Assembly (NCBI GenBank): GCA_028279065.1
Contig: JANQSY010000054.1
Location: forward strand, 1 to 50,561
Direction: 5' to 3'
Origin: Cytophagales bacterium
Lineage (GTDB): Bacteria > Bacteroidota > Bacteroidia > Cytophagales > CCMP332
DNA length: 50,561 nt
Both the position numbers and the translations under genes were made by a program. Every line of letters begins with the position of its first letter. The stretch's first letter is position 1. Below the pieces are notes generated by a model. The model was not told the DNA's origin. It did not search any database and saw only the letters and a list, made by a program, of their open reading frames with translations. Positions 8,656 through 16,357 of the stretch are shown piece after piece.

Positions 8656-9084
8656 TCATTTTTCTCCTTCTCCCATGAACTTTTTTAGCAATCTGGTAAG
8701 CTCAATGGATTCCTTTTTACTTAAGTTCTGTCTCAGAGATTCATCGATCATCTTTAGAGTACCTTCAAGGCGTTTGATTTTTCTTTTTCCTTCTGGGGTA
8801 AGGGAAATATCAACCTCTCTTCGGTTTTTAGGATTTTGTTCCCGGCTCACCATACCTTTCGTCCGTAACTTTTCCACCAGCCTGGTGGTGTTCGGAGTTT
8901 GGTTGAGTAGCTGATCCTGGACCTGTTTGAGGTTTAGAGCCTTGGGATAGTTCATTTCAAGAATCTTTAGGACATTGAACTGCTCATATGATAATCCATG
9001 GGGGGCCATTGCACGGTCAAAGGATCTCTGGTGCTGAAATCCGGCTTTAAGAACTGTTACCGATGCTAAAACATGAGAATCCAT
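8656..9084 (-). CDS. MarR-family transcriptional regulator
   Basis: 142 residues from the ATG at 9084. The winged helix is clear: LKQVQDQLLNQTPNTTRLVEKLRTKGMVSRE (recognition helix) followed by the wing with NRREVDISLTPEGKRKI. The N-terminal and C-terminal helices for dimerisation are present. It probably represses itself and the divergent NmrA-type reductase through the palindrome at 9103-9116, releasing DNA on binding a phenolic or oxidant, as MarR proteins do; the ligand is unknown. An open TTG start exists at 9090, but a -7 box overlaps that position. Confidence 0.92.
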   Translation of the reverse strand: MDSHVLASVTVLKAGFQHQRSFDRAMAPHGLSYEQFNVLKILEMNYPKALNLKQVQDQLLNQTPNTTRLVEKLRTKGMVSREQNPKNRREVDISLTPEGKRKIKRLEGTLKMIDESLRQNLSKKESIELTRLLKKFMGEGEK

Positions 9085-9087
9085 ATA

Positions 9088-9095
9088 CAAATCTA
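9088..9095 (-). promoter_or_regulatory. -7 promoter box of the marR-type gene
   Basis: TAGATTTG on the minus strand matches TAnnTTTG; a TTG within the palindrome lies 17 bp upstream. The box ends three bases before the ATG at 9084, so the transcript is predicted to be leaderless. Confidence 0.55.
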
Positions 9096-9100
9096 TAAAA

Positions 9101-9139
9101 TTGTTGAGTACTCAACTTTTTATATATTTGCCTACTCAA
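9101..9139 (+). promoter_or_regulatory. MarR operator and promoter of the NmrA-type gene
   Basis: GTTGAGTACTCAAC (9103-9116) is a perfect 14-bp palindrome. TACTCAA recurs 24 bp downstream (9109-9115, 9133-9139); the second copy lies in an imperfect dyad TTGCCTACTCAA. Between them is TATATTTG (9123-9130), a perfect -7 box, with TTG at 9101-9103 spaced 19 bp. A dimer on the palindrome would cover the -33 element of this promoter and that of the divergent marR gene. Confidence 0.7.
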
Positions 9140-9160
9140 AATTTGTTAAAACAAATAAAA

Positions 9161-10030
9161 ATGAAAAAGAAAATACTCATTACAGGGGCCACCGGCAGCA
9201 TAGCGAGCCTTGTTATACCCCAATTATTGAAAGAAGGGCAATATGTGAGAGCCTTGGTCCGTCAAAAAAGTAAAGGTGAAGCTTTGGAAAAAATGGGTGT
9301 GGAATTGGCAGAAGGAGAGTTTTCCGATCAAGATGCTTTGGACAGAGCGGCAGATGGAGTGGATGCCATCCTGGCAATCACACCGCCAAATCCGGATGCG
9401 GTTCAACAAGGTAGAAATATCCTGAATGCGGCAAGAAAATCAGGATCTCCATTTTATCTGAGGATATCAGCTTTGAAAGCTGCGGAAGATGCTCCTCAGA
9501 ACAACGGAAGACTCCACTTCCAGAGTGATGTGGATTTGATTGATTCAGGGCTTCCCCACACAATTTTAAGACCGCATTATTTTATGCAGAATCTTCTAAT
9601 GTCAGGAGATACTATTAAGTCTGAAAACCAATTGTATTGGGGAATGGGAGAAGGAAAACTTGGGATGATAGATGTCCGGGATATTGCGGATTGTGCTGCC
9701 CAAATCCTGATCAGATCTGAATCTCATCTTGGAAAGATCTATACCTTAACAGGACCCGATGTTATCGGTGTCGATGATATTACGAGAACATTATCCGAGA
9801 AAATAGGTCGCAGGATAAATTCAATCAGAATTGGACTTGATGATGTATATAATTCAATTATAGATTCAGGCTGGGGAGAATGGGGGGCAGAGGTCATGAA
9901 AGGATATTCCAAGGCATACAGTGAGGGCTGGGGTGATTTTACAACCCAGGACGTAAAAAACATTCTCAAAAAAGATGCTCGTGGTATTGATGTCTTTGTT
10001 GAGGAAATTTTGACTAAAGCAATAGAATAA
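9161..10030 (+). CDS. NmrA-family NAD(P)-binding oxidoreductase
   Basis: 289 residues from the ATG at 9161, which directly precedes the Rossmann start KKKILITGATGSIASLV (GxxGxxG-type loop). The rest matches NmrA/HSCARG and azoreductase-like atypical SDR proteins: LAITPPNPD, HFQSDVDLIDSGLPHTILRPHYFMQN, and MIDVRDIADCAAQIL. These use NAD(P)H as cofactor or redox sensor. The frame can be extended 20 codons upstream, but that would overlap the promoter. The divergent MarR gene suggests induction by a small molecule or redox stress, typical for detoxifying reductases. Confidence 0.87.
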   Translation: MKKKILITGATGSIASLVIPQLLKEGQYVRALVRQKSKGEALEKMGVELAEGEFSDQDALDRAADGVDAILAITPPNPDAVQQGRNILNAARKSGSPFYLRISALKAAEDAPQNNGRLHFQSDVDLIDSGLPHTILRPHYFMQNLLMSGDTIKSENQLYWGMGEGKLGMIDVRDIADCAAQILIRSESHLGKIYTLTGPDVIGVDDITRTLSEKIGRRINSIRIGLDDVYNSIIDSGWGEWGAEVMKGYSKAYSEGWGDFTTQDVKNILKKDARGIDVFVEEILTKAIE

Positions 10031-10037
10031 ATCCTGG

Positions 10038-10343
10038 CTATTTGGTATTTAAATGTTCACGGACCAGTTGGAGTAGGTCTTGATGATCTGAAACTGAATA
10101 ATAGGGCATTCTGGAATGTTGGACGGATCCCTGTTTGATCATTTTTTCCTTTAACTGACTGTCAGCTTTAAGGAAAAAATTTCCTTTGCTATCAAGGATC
10201 CCGAACATCCCCTTCTCCGTAAAAAAGCCATAGCCTCCAAACATTTTTTTATTGTATATCCCTTCGAGTTCTTCAAGGCTTAGAAGAATTTCTCTGGCCA
10301 CCTCATCTACATGACCGCCGGATCTTGCTCCCTTCTCTCCCAT
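10038..10343 (-). CDS. TfoX N-terminal domain family protein
   Basis: 101 residues starting at the ATG at 10343, whose first base is shared with the TAA of the upstream DUF2834 gene (TAATG), so translation is probably coupled. KKMFGGYGFFTEKGMFGIL and the following GNFFLKAD are the TfoX-N signature. A longer frame back to 10439 overlaps DUF2834 and is unlikely. It is the last gene of a tightly packed operon. A second such protein lies at 2363-2710 and a more distant one at 28267-28611. Function unknown. Confidence 0.82.
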   Translation of the reverse strand: MGEKGARSGGHVDEVAREILLSLEELEGIYNKKMFGGYGFFTEKGMFGILDSKGNFFLKADSQLKEKMIKQGSVQHSRMPYYSVSDHQDLLQLVREHLNTK

Positions 10344-10675
10344 TATTCCTGGTTTTCCATTCTTGATTGCCTTTGGTAAAGGAACAAAGGAAAGGTGCCT
10401 GCCAATCCGAAAAGCATGGTCAATATCCATATCAACCAAGGTGTTTTCATATTATATTTTCTTGCTTCATGGTAGGACCAAATGAAGAAAACCAACACCA
10501 CAAATAGAAGATCTACTATAAAGGCGGTAGAAATTTTGTTACCAAACATTCCATTCATGGTTTCCATGGGTTTTAACCAAAAAAGTACGTTGCCAGTCTC
10601 TATTGAGACCATTGCAACCCAAATATTTGGTGCAATGAACCCAAGGATTGTTAAGGTTAAGTATAGATTTTTCAT
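10343..10675 (-). CDS. DUF2834 small membrane protein
   Basis: 110 residues with three hydrophobic segments (about 4-22, 50-68 and 82-98). The central LKPMETMNGMFGNKISTAFIVDLLF and the ending FPLFLYQRQ match DUF2834, an inner-membrane family of unknown role. It follows the epimerase gene by 6 bp and overlaps the TfoX-like gene by one base. Confidence 0.78.
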   Translation of the reverse strand: MKNLYLTLTILGFIAPNIWVAMVSIETGNVLFWLKPMETMNGMFGNKISTAFIVDLLFVVLVFFIWSYHEARKYNMKTPWLIWILTMLFGLAGTFPLFLYQRQSRMENQE

Positions 10676-10681
10676 GTTATT

Positions 10682-11608
10682 TTATTGATTTTCGTAAAAT
10701 TCAATGCTTTGCCTCATTCCCTCCTTATACGTTGTGGGCTTGAAATTAAATTCCTGTTCAAACTTGCTGCTATCAAACAAGTAGTCAGAATCCATTTGAT
10801 AAAGCATTTCCTGGTTTTCTTTTATTGCATTTATAAACAACCCGAGCATTGAGAGGAACCATCTTTGCAAGACCATGATCTTGGGTTTTTTATCCATAAT
10901 TCTTGCACAAAGATCAATATATTGCTGCCCGCTCATTGCATTTTTGTCAGTTGGCAAATGCCAGACCTTATCATATGCTTCTTCTTTGTTTCCCAGTATT
11001 GCGCAAGCTCTCCCTGCATCAGGTGTGTAGGTTAATGAATGCTTTTTGTTAGGATCAAGCATCCATTGAGCTGGTTTTCCTTTCAGGAGATTTTGAATCA
11101 CCATTATATTGAAAAAGCTCAGTGGGGTATCAGGCCCATAAAAATCCGCTGATCTTGCAATAATTGCTTTCAGGTTTCCTCCTTTAATTTCCTGCTTTAT
11201 CATCTGGTCCAGTTCCGCCCTAACCGCCCCTTTTTTGCTGCTTGGTTTTACCTGGGTCTCTTCTGTCATCCAACCCTCAACCTTTCCGTAGCAATACACA
11301 TTGTCAAAGAATACGAGCTTGCATGCTTCGGATTTGCATGATTCAATGACGTTTTTCATTATCATTGGCCACTCTTTTTGCCAAATCCTGATCTTGTATT
11401 CCAAACCTACTGTTAGGTAAGCCACCTCACAACCCTTCACTGCTTTTTTTACTTGGGATAGATCTTTAAGATCCGTTGGGAAGAGCTCGTCCTGTTCGTT
11501 TAGCCTCTTCGGATTTCTACTTGCCAGTCGAACCGGAATGCCCATTTCATGGAGCTCTTTTGCAACCTCTTTGCCTATGACTCCATTTGATCCAAGGATT
11601 ACCTGCAT
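10682..11608 (-). CDS. NAD-dependent epimerase/dehydratase-family (extended SDR) protein
   Basis: 308 residues with an N-terminal Rossmann motif GSNGVIGKEVAKEL (GxxGxxG) and VRLASRNPKRL, the segment that often prefers NADP. FFDNVYCYGKVEGWMTEE has a YxxxV instead of the usual YxxxK, so catalysis may be altered. RSADFYGPDTPLSFF is typical of epimerase/dehydratase-like SDRs. The start ATG lies one base after the NTF2-like stop. Substrate unknown. Confidence 0.83.
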   Translation of the reverse strand: MQVILGSNGVIGKEVAKELHEMGIPVRLASRNPKRLNEQDELFPTDLKDLSQVKKAVKGCEVAYLTVGLEYKIRIWQKEWPMIMKNVIESCKSEACKLVFFDNVYCYGKVEGWMTEETQVKPSSKKGAVRAELDQMIKQEIKGGNLKAIIARSADFYGPDTPLSFFNIMVIQNLLKGKPAQWMLDPNKKHSLTYTPDAGRACAILGNKEEAYDKVWHLPTDKNAMSGQQYIDLCARIMDKKPKIMVLQRWFLSMLGLFINAIKENQEMLYQMDSDYLFDSSKFEQEFNFKPTTYKEGMRQSIEFYENQ

Positions 11609-11609
11609 T

Positions 11610-12083
11610 TTATTCCCTTTTGGTTTCTTGAAATTTTGCTAACATTTTATTTGTCTTCCCCTGAAGGTTTTTTCTGAAGAATTGGGTCCAGCCGATCAAA
11701 AATCCTGTTAGCCCCAGGGCCTGTCTTGACCATGTATAAAGATTAAATTCATCCCTATGGTTTGAGATCTTTTGCTCCCGAACTTCTATTGTAGACCTTA
11801 CCTTATTATGGACCCTTCTTCCTGTACTTCCAAAGGTGTAGGTCGCCTTCCAATTTGTGATCACGGTATTTCCATCGCTACTCTCTATTCCAAATTCCAC
11901 CTTAAGATCCCTTGATCTCTTGATCAGCATTCTCCACATATCCTGTGCCTGCGTACCATTTAGGCTTCCAAATGCAGGATCGTGGAAACTTGAATCTTGC
12001 AGATAGTAGGATGCCATTTTTTCGGCATCCAGATGTTCAAAGGCCTGATAAAAGCCTGCTACAATAGCTTCCGGATCATTCAT
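11610..12083 (-). CDS. NTF2-like / SnoaL-type protein
   Basis: 157 residues. VAGFYQAFEHLDAEKMASYYLQDSSFHDPAFGSLNGTQAQDMWRML is the typical opening of the SnoaL/NTF2-like cone fold, a pocket domain used by isomerases, cyclases and small-subunit dioxygenase partners. The C-terminal third (ALGLTGFLIGWTQFFRKNLQGKT) is also common in Bacteroidota members. It overlaps the MmcQ gene by 4 bp. A link with the Rieske oxygenase of the same operon is possible but not shown. Confidence 0.82.
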   Translation of the reverse strand: MNDPEAIVAGFYQAFEHLDAEKMASYYLQDSSFHDPAFGSLNGTQAQDMWRMLIKRSRDLKVEFGIESSDGNTVITNWKATYTFGSTGRRVHNKVRSTIEVREQKISNHRDEFNLYTWSRQALGLTGFLIGWTQFFRKNLQGKTNKMLAKFQETKRE

Positions 12084-12433
12084 TTTAACCCGATCTCTTT
12101 TTTGATTTTCCTCGGTAATTTTTCAGCTATCAGTTGAAAGGATCGATTGATGAATAACACCCACTCTTCCTTTGAAAGCAATGCAATATCATCCACGAAA
12201 ACCCATTTATACCTCGCCAGGTAGGAAGCAGGTTCAAAGCGATCATTTTCGATCATGGATTCAAACTCTTGCTCGGAGACCTTAAATGATGCCGAAGGCG
12301 GCACTTTGTCAGGAGAGGTGATCAGGAACATTTTTCCTCCGATATTGAAGCATAAATGGTCTTCCCATTTTATGTCCTCTGTCACCCCGGGCAGATCCAT
12401 ACAGATCTCTCGAATGTCTTCAATCCTGATCAT
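12080..12433 (-). CDS. MmcQ/YjbR-family protein
   Basis: 117 residues from the ATG at 12433. IREICMDLPGVTEDIKWEDHLCFNIGGKMF and the later SFKVSEQEFESMIENDRFEPASYLARYKWVFVDD are the YjbR (CyaY-like fold) signature. The family is thought to bind DNA, but its role is unsettled. The gene overlaps the end of the DinB-like gene by 14 bp in another frame; a longer start at 12478 would deepen that overlap. Confidence 0.88.
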   Translation of the reverse strand: MIRIEDIREICMDLPGVTEDIKWEDHLCFNIGGKMFLITSPDKVPPSASFKVSEQEFESMIENDRFEPASYLARYKWVFVDDIALLSKEEWVLFINRSFQLIAEKLPRKIKKEIGLK

Positions 12434-13088
12434 AATGACTTGAGATTGGAAAGCCTCGTTGATTTTTAATTCCTTCAATCTGCTTGGTATGCCTTACTGT
12501 ATGGGCAAGCCCTGTCAATACCAGTTGGTGAAGATCTCTTACATCTCCTGGTTTCAAATCTTCTAAAACCGGATTTCCCCTTGGATCACTGAAAACAAAA
12601 TGAACTCTCAAATTGGATTCTGTTTCCTCAAGGAAGTCAGAATAATGATCTCTTACCCTGACCAGAGCATTAAAAGCTGCATCAAGATCACTGAATCTTC
12701 CGATGGGGTCCATATACCATCCGGATTTGCCTTTCTTTGGATTGCTCGAGTACCCGGCGTAGATGCTATCTCTTCCGGCACACAGTGGAGCATATTCATG
12801 TAATTCAGGACCTCGGGATTGAGAGCTGACCTCCCTGTAATGAAGCTCGTTTTGGACCTCCAGGTGCTCAACAATTTCTAAAATAGACCAGTCTTCCTCC
12901 GATGCCTTGTAATTGGCTTGTTGCTCATCAAGGTCCCGGATGACTACCCAAAGCAGTTTAGTTGTCCGCTCCATTTCCTCGATCAGGAACTGGCGATCCT
13001 CGTCTGTCCATTTGGGTGCTTGCTCTCTTTTTTCTGAGCATCCGATGAAAAGTATAATGCAGCTAAAAAGGGCTCCTTTCACCATCAA
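12420..13088 (-). CDS. DinB-fold lipoprotein
   Basis: 222 residues. A lipoprotein signal ends at Cys17 (LFIGC-SE). The mature part follows the DinB/YfiT four-helix bundle: DWSILEIVEHLEVQNELHYR early and GLAHTVRHTKQIEGIK late, giving the His triad expected to bind a divalent metal. DinB-fold enzymes include thiol transferases that use bacillithiol or mycothiol; most are cytosolic, so a membrane-anchored exported one is unusual. It overlaps the Rieske gene by 4 bp. Confidence 0.82.
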   Translation of the reverse strand: MMVKGALFSCIILFIGCSEKREQAPKWTDEDRQFLIEEMERTTKLLWVVIRDLDEQQANYKASEEDWSILEIVEHLEVQNELHYREVSSQSRGPELHEYAPLCAGRDSIYAGYSSNPKKGKSGWYMDPIGRFSDLDAAFNALVRVRDHYSDFLEETESNLRVHFVFSDPRGNPVLEDLKPGDVRDLHQLVLTGLAHTVRHTKQIEGIKNQRGFPISSHYDQD

Positions 13089-14215
13089 TCCATATTTAGA
13101 AACTTTGAGATCAACAGGTGAAACTGATGAACGCCCTGCTCTTTGGTTGGAGAGAATCTACCCGAAATATAAGAGCGCGAACGGATCCCTTTTTGCACGG
13201 AAAGCACCACCTCCTCATCCTCCAATTCTACGCGGTTCAGATCATTTCCAGCTCCGGATCTCACTCTTTCCTGATCGCCTACAAAGGTCAAGAATCTTAT
13301 TCTGGTTTTCGCAATATCTACCGGCTCAACCACATTCAGGGAAAGTCCCCATGGATAGAAATTCAGCATTAGATTCGGAAAGATCCAGAAATAGTAAGCT
13401 GCAACATTTTTCCCATGATCAATATGGCCCTCCGGCAGGGAAAAGCAATCTTTTTGATCCTTTGATATCCCGACCTGCACATTATGAAATTGACCTAACT
13501 CAATGGAATAGTTTGGATAATCTAGCACCTGATTCAAGCCCTTATGTACAAAGGGGATATGAAACCCTTCAAGGAAGTTGTCACAATAAAGTGCCCAGTT
13601 TGCATCAAGGTGATAGTCGACTGATCTTTCCTTGTCAAACTTGAATTTATCAGGATTTAAGAATCCTATCCGGTTTTCAACCTGCTTGAAAACCTCTTGA
13701 ATATCAAAGGCCGGTTCAAGGCTGGAAAAAAAAAGGTCACCCCACATCTCCAGCTTATGCTTTTCCAGGTTTTCATTTTTTCGAGGGAATCCTTGGGCAA
13801 CTTCGAATTCGGGCATATGCTCGAATCTACCTTCAAGGTCGAATCTTCTCCCATGATATCCACATACCAGTTTCTGGCACTCCTTTTCAGATTCTAACAG
13901 CAAGTTCCCTCTGTGGGTACATACATTGGAGATACAATTGAGATTTCCCCGGGAATCTTTGGTAACTAAAATAGGTTCATCCAGGTATTGGGATAAAAGG
14001 AAAAAAGGTTTGGCCGAGCCATTCTTCATAGATCCCGGTCCTTCGAGAAAATGCCAGGACCTTGAAAATACCCTGTCCTTCAGTTGTTCAAAAACTTCCC
14101 TGTCTGAATAGAAACTTCCCGGTAGGGTTTCGGCCTTGGATATATCAGGATCAATCTTGAATTGCACGGGCTCAAATTGAGGATTATGTGGGCATAATCC
14201 AATCCCGTTTTTCAA
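13085..14215 (-). CDS. Rieske non-heme iron oxygenase, large subunit
   Basis: 376 residues. The Rieske [2Fe-2S] ligands are C99, H101, C118 and H121 (CTH ... CGYH). The catalytic domain shows DNFLEGFHIPFVH with Fe ligands H219 and H224. The N-terminal FKIDPDISKAETLPGSFY is characteristic of choline-monooxygenase/ring-hydroxylating alpha subunits. The only start that keeps the full length is a TTG at 14215, three bases after the PagL-like stop and preceded by an in-frame stop, so coupled translation is likely. No ferredoxin or reductase partner is visible nearby. Substrate unknown. Confidence 0.9.
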   Translation of the reverse strand: MKNGIGLCPHNPQFEPVQFKIDPDISKAETLPGSFYSDREVFEQLKDRVFSRSWHFLEGPGSMKNGSAKPFFLLSQYLDEPILVTKDSRGNLNCISNVCTHRGNLLLESEKECQKLVCGYHGRRFDLEGRFEHMPEFEVAQGFPRKNENLEKHKLEMWGDLFFSSLEPAFDIQEVFKQVENRIGFLNPDKFKFDKERSVDYHLDANWALYCDNFLEGFHIPFVHKGLNQVLDYPNYSIELGQFHNVQVGISKDQKDCFSLPEGHIDHGKNVAAYYFWIFPNLMLNFYPWGLSLNVVEPVDIAKTRIRFLTFVGDQERVRSGAGNDLNRVELEDEEVVLSVQKGIRSRSYISGRFSPTKEQGVHQFHLLISKFLNMD

Positions 14216-14218
14216 ATC

Positions 14219-15319
14219 TTAGAATAGGACACCAAGTCTTAGGTCAATGATCTCGGCTACAGCTCCGTGGGCTTTAAGGGTCAATCCGATCTCGATTGGT
14301 CCCAGGATGTTGTAATACAGTCCATAACGCTGATAGATCTGGTCGGTGGTAAAGGGAAAGGACTTATATAGATAAAAGCCTATCTCCTGACTAAATATGA
14401 CCTTTCCTAATGTGAAATTATGTCCTCCTATGGCAGAAACCACATAGGGATCAAAATCTTCGTTGAATCGACGATTTTTTTCTTCAAAGGACCCATCCCT
14501 GGCAAACTCCATTCCGAGGCTGAGCGCATTGATCTTTGAAATTGGTTTTAGCACACCAGGGTTTATTCCGATGGTCAATTTTTTGACATCGGGATTGTAC
14601 TCATCCGCATCTACGGTTTTTACGGTACCATAGAGCCGTACATATTTACGCAGCCTTTTATCGAGTTCCTTGCTTTTCATTCTCTTTGGTAATGGGGCTT
14701 TTGTAGGGTTTATGATGTAATCCACTCCAAGCGCTACCGTAGGAAAATTTATTCCCTTGTTGGGCATTTTTATTCCCCCGTTAGAAATATGGTTGTAAAA
14801 ACCGCTTAGGTTAACTATCCAATTCGGGTTTATCCTATAGTTAAGACCAAGGTTCATCAAAAGCATAAAGCTTAATTGAGAACTGTAGAAAATGTTTTGG
14901 GGGTTTTCGCTTTCATGGTAAACCCTGTCAAGATATGCCAGACCCGCCCCAGCCCTATAGCTGAAAAAGAAATCCTTATTGAATCCGAATTGGGGCTCGA
15001 TAAAGAAGATCAGGTTATATGAATTTCCCAATACTTCAGGATTCATGTAATTGAAGTAAGTGAATGAAAACCCTGCTTTGGAATAGCAATTACATTTATC
15101 CCAGGCCTTTTGGCTAATGAAGAATTTGCTTGCATCCAATTGTATCCCCCAAGGATTGGATTCCGAAATTGGCTTCAGGTCTTTCCTATGAGGAATAATA
15201 AACCCATAATGTCCCTTGACCCCAAGGACCGTCGGATTCTCCAGATTTTCCTCAGTTTGACTGAGAGCTGGAGTCTGAACGCATATTTGGATTAAAAAAA
15301 GGACGGCGAAGATCCGCAT
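14219..15319 (-). CDS. PagL-like acyloxyacyl hydrolase, outer-membrane beta-barrel
   Basis: 366 residues with a signal peptide ending near ALSQ. Alternating beta-strand segments with aromatic girdles fill the rest and the protein ends in F. FYNHISNGGI near residue 177 carries the His-x-Ser pair of lipid A 3-O-deacylase PagL (HxSN), suggesting removal of a lipid A acyl chain. It is about twice the length of classical PagL, as in other Bacteroidota acyloxyacyl hydrolases. It is the first gene of the packed run to 10038. Confidence 0.75.
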   Translation of the reverse strand: MRIFAVLFLIQICVQTPALSQTEENLENPTVLGVKGHYGFIIPHRKDLKPISESNPWGIQLDASKFFISQKAWDKCNCYSKAGFSFTYFNYMNPEVLGNSYNLIFFIEPQFGFNKDFFFSYRAGAGLAYLDRVYHESENPQNIFYSSQLSFMLLMNLGLNYRINPNWIVNLSGFYNHISNGGIKMPNKGINFPTVALGVDYIINPTKAPLPKRMKSKELDKRLRKYVRLYGTVKTVDADEYNPDVKKLTIGINPGVLKPISKINALSLGMEFARDGSFEEKNRRFNEDFDPYVVSAIGGHNFTLGKVIFSQEIGFYLYKSFPFTTDQIYQRYGLYYNILGPIEIGLTLKAHGAVAEIIDLRLGVLF

Positions 15320-15359
15320 GAATGAAAATTCGCAATTATTGATCTGTATTCAAATCAGA

Positions 15360-16319
15360 TCAGTTTACAAGGTCTGGGTTTCCCATTTTCCCGGATTGAT
15401 AATCCCTAAAGCATTGCTCGATCTGTTCCCTTGTATTCATAACAAAGGGTCCGTAAGAATAAACAGGTTCGTTCAAGGGCTTGCCACCTAAAAGAAGGAA
15501 TGCTGATCTCTCCGGGGAATAAACCTCTATATCGCTTTCCCCTCTTTCAAATAAAGCGATCTGGTTTTCCTTAAGGGTTTTCCTTGATTCCAGTTCGATC
15601 GATCCGGAAATACTATAAAGGAAGGCGTTGTGTGTCGGATCCGTGGGAATACTCAGCCGACACCCCTTTTGCATATTAAAATGTATATAGAAGGCAGGGG
15701 AGAGGGTTTCAATTTTTGATTTCACCCCCATGAATTCCCCCAAAACAACCTTGGCTGTATAATCCGGCTTCACCAGAATCCCCATTTGAGGTTCGGCATG
15801 GACATCGGTTTGAGGGTCCATGTATTTGAATTTTGCAGGAGAGTTCAACCAGATCTGAAATCCATGATATGAGCCTCCTTTTTCGTACAGCCCCTGACCG
15901 GATTCTTCCATATGAATGGCTCCTCGGCCGGCATTGAACATCATAAAATCCCCCTTCTTGATCTGGAAATCATAGTTCAGGCTGTCCTTATGATGTCCGT
16001 TGCCATCAAGAAAATAGGTAGTCGGAGTAAAACCGGCATGAGGATGCGCATTAACCCGCAATGGCGCTGACCCGGCCTCCATCCTTTCGGGACCAAACTC
16101 ATCAAACAGCACGTAGGGTGAAACATGGTCAAGGTGATTCCCTGCAAATGCTCTCAGAACAGGCAAGGTTCCAACCTTTACCTTATGGGCATTAAGGATG
16201 CGATGGATCTTTCTTGAATTCCCCGAAAGGAGCATGCCAGAAGCAGAAGTAACTATTCCCGGGACGGCAATGCTTGCCCCTATTATTGCGGATCCCCTTA
16301 TGAATTCTCTCCTAATCAC
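15360..16319 (-). CDS. Pirin-family protein with a Tat-like signal
   Basis: 319 residues. The start is GTG at 16319. The N-terminus MIRREFIRGSAIIGASIAVPGIV has the RRxF core and a hydrophobic stretch of a twin-arginine signal. The mature part is pirin: NAHPHAGFTPTTYF, GNGHHKDS, and GDFMMFNAGRGAIHMEES, providing the bicupin iron ligands. Pirins bind Fe and some act as quercetinases; most are cytosolic. Tat export would fit folding with the metal before transport. It lies 40 bp upstream of the PagL-like gene and could belong to the same operon. Confidence 0.85.
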   Translation of the reverse strand: MIRREFIRGSAIIGASIAVPGIVTSASGMLLSGNSRKIHRILNAHKVKVGTLPVLRAFAGNHLDHVSPYVLFDEFGPERMEAGSAPLRVNAHPHAGFTPTTYFLDGNGHHKDSLNYDFQIKKGDFMMFNAGRGAIHMEESGQGLYEKGGSYHGFQIWLNSPAKFKYMDPQTDVHAEPQMGILVKPDYTAKVVLGEFMGVKSKIETLSPAFYIHFNMQKGCRLSIPTDPTHNAFLYSISGSIELESRKTLKENQIALFERGESDIEVYSPERSAFLLLGGKPLNEPVYSYGPFVMNTREQIEQCFRDYQSGKMGNPDLVN

Positions 16320-16357
16320 GATGGTCTGAATTCAACACCTGTATCGCTTTAAAGGTT

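Noticed and set aside
14215-14215. Different start for the Rieske gene
   Set aside because: An in-frame TAA lies just before the TTG and no internal ATG precedes the Rieske domain, so the TTG is the only start keeping full length.
12600-15300. Plus-strand ORFs opposite the Rieske, DinB and PagL-like genes
   Set aside because: They are antisense shadows of strongly supported genes and their translations show no domain or signal peptide.
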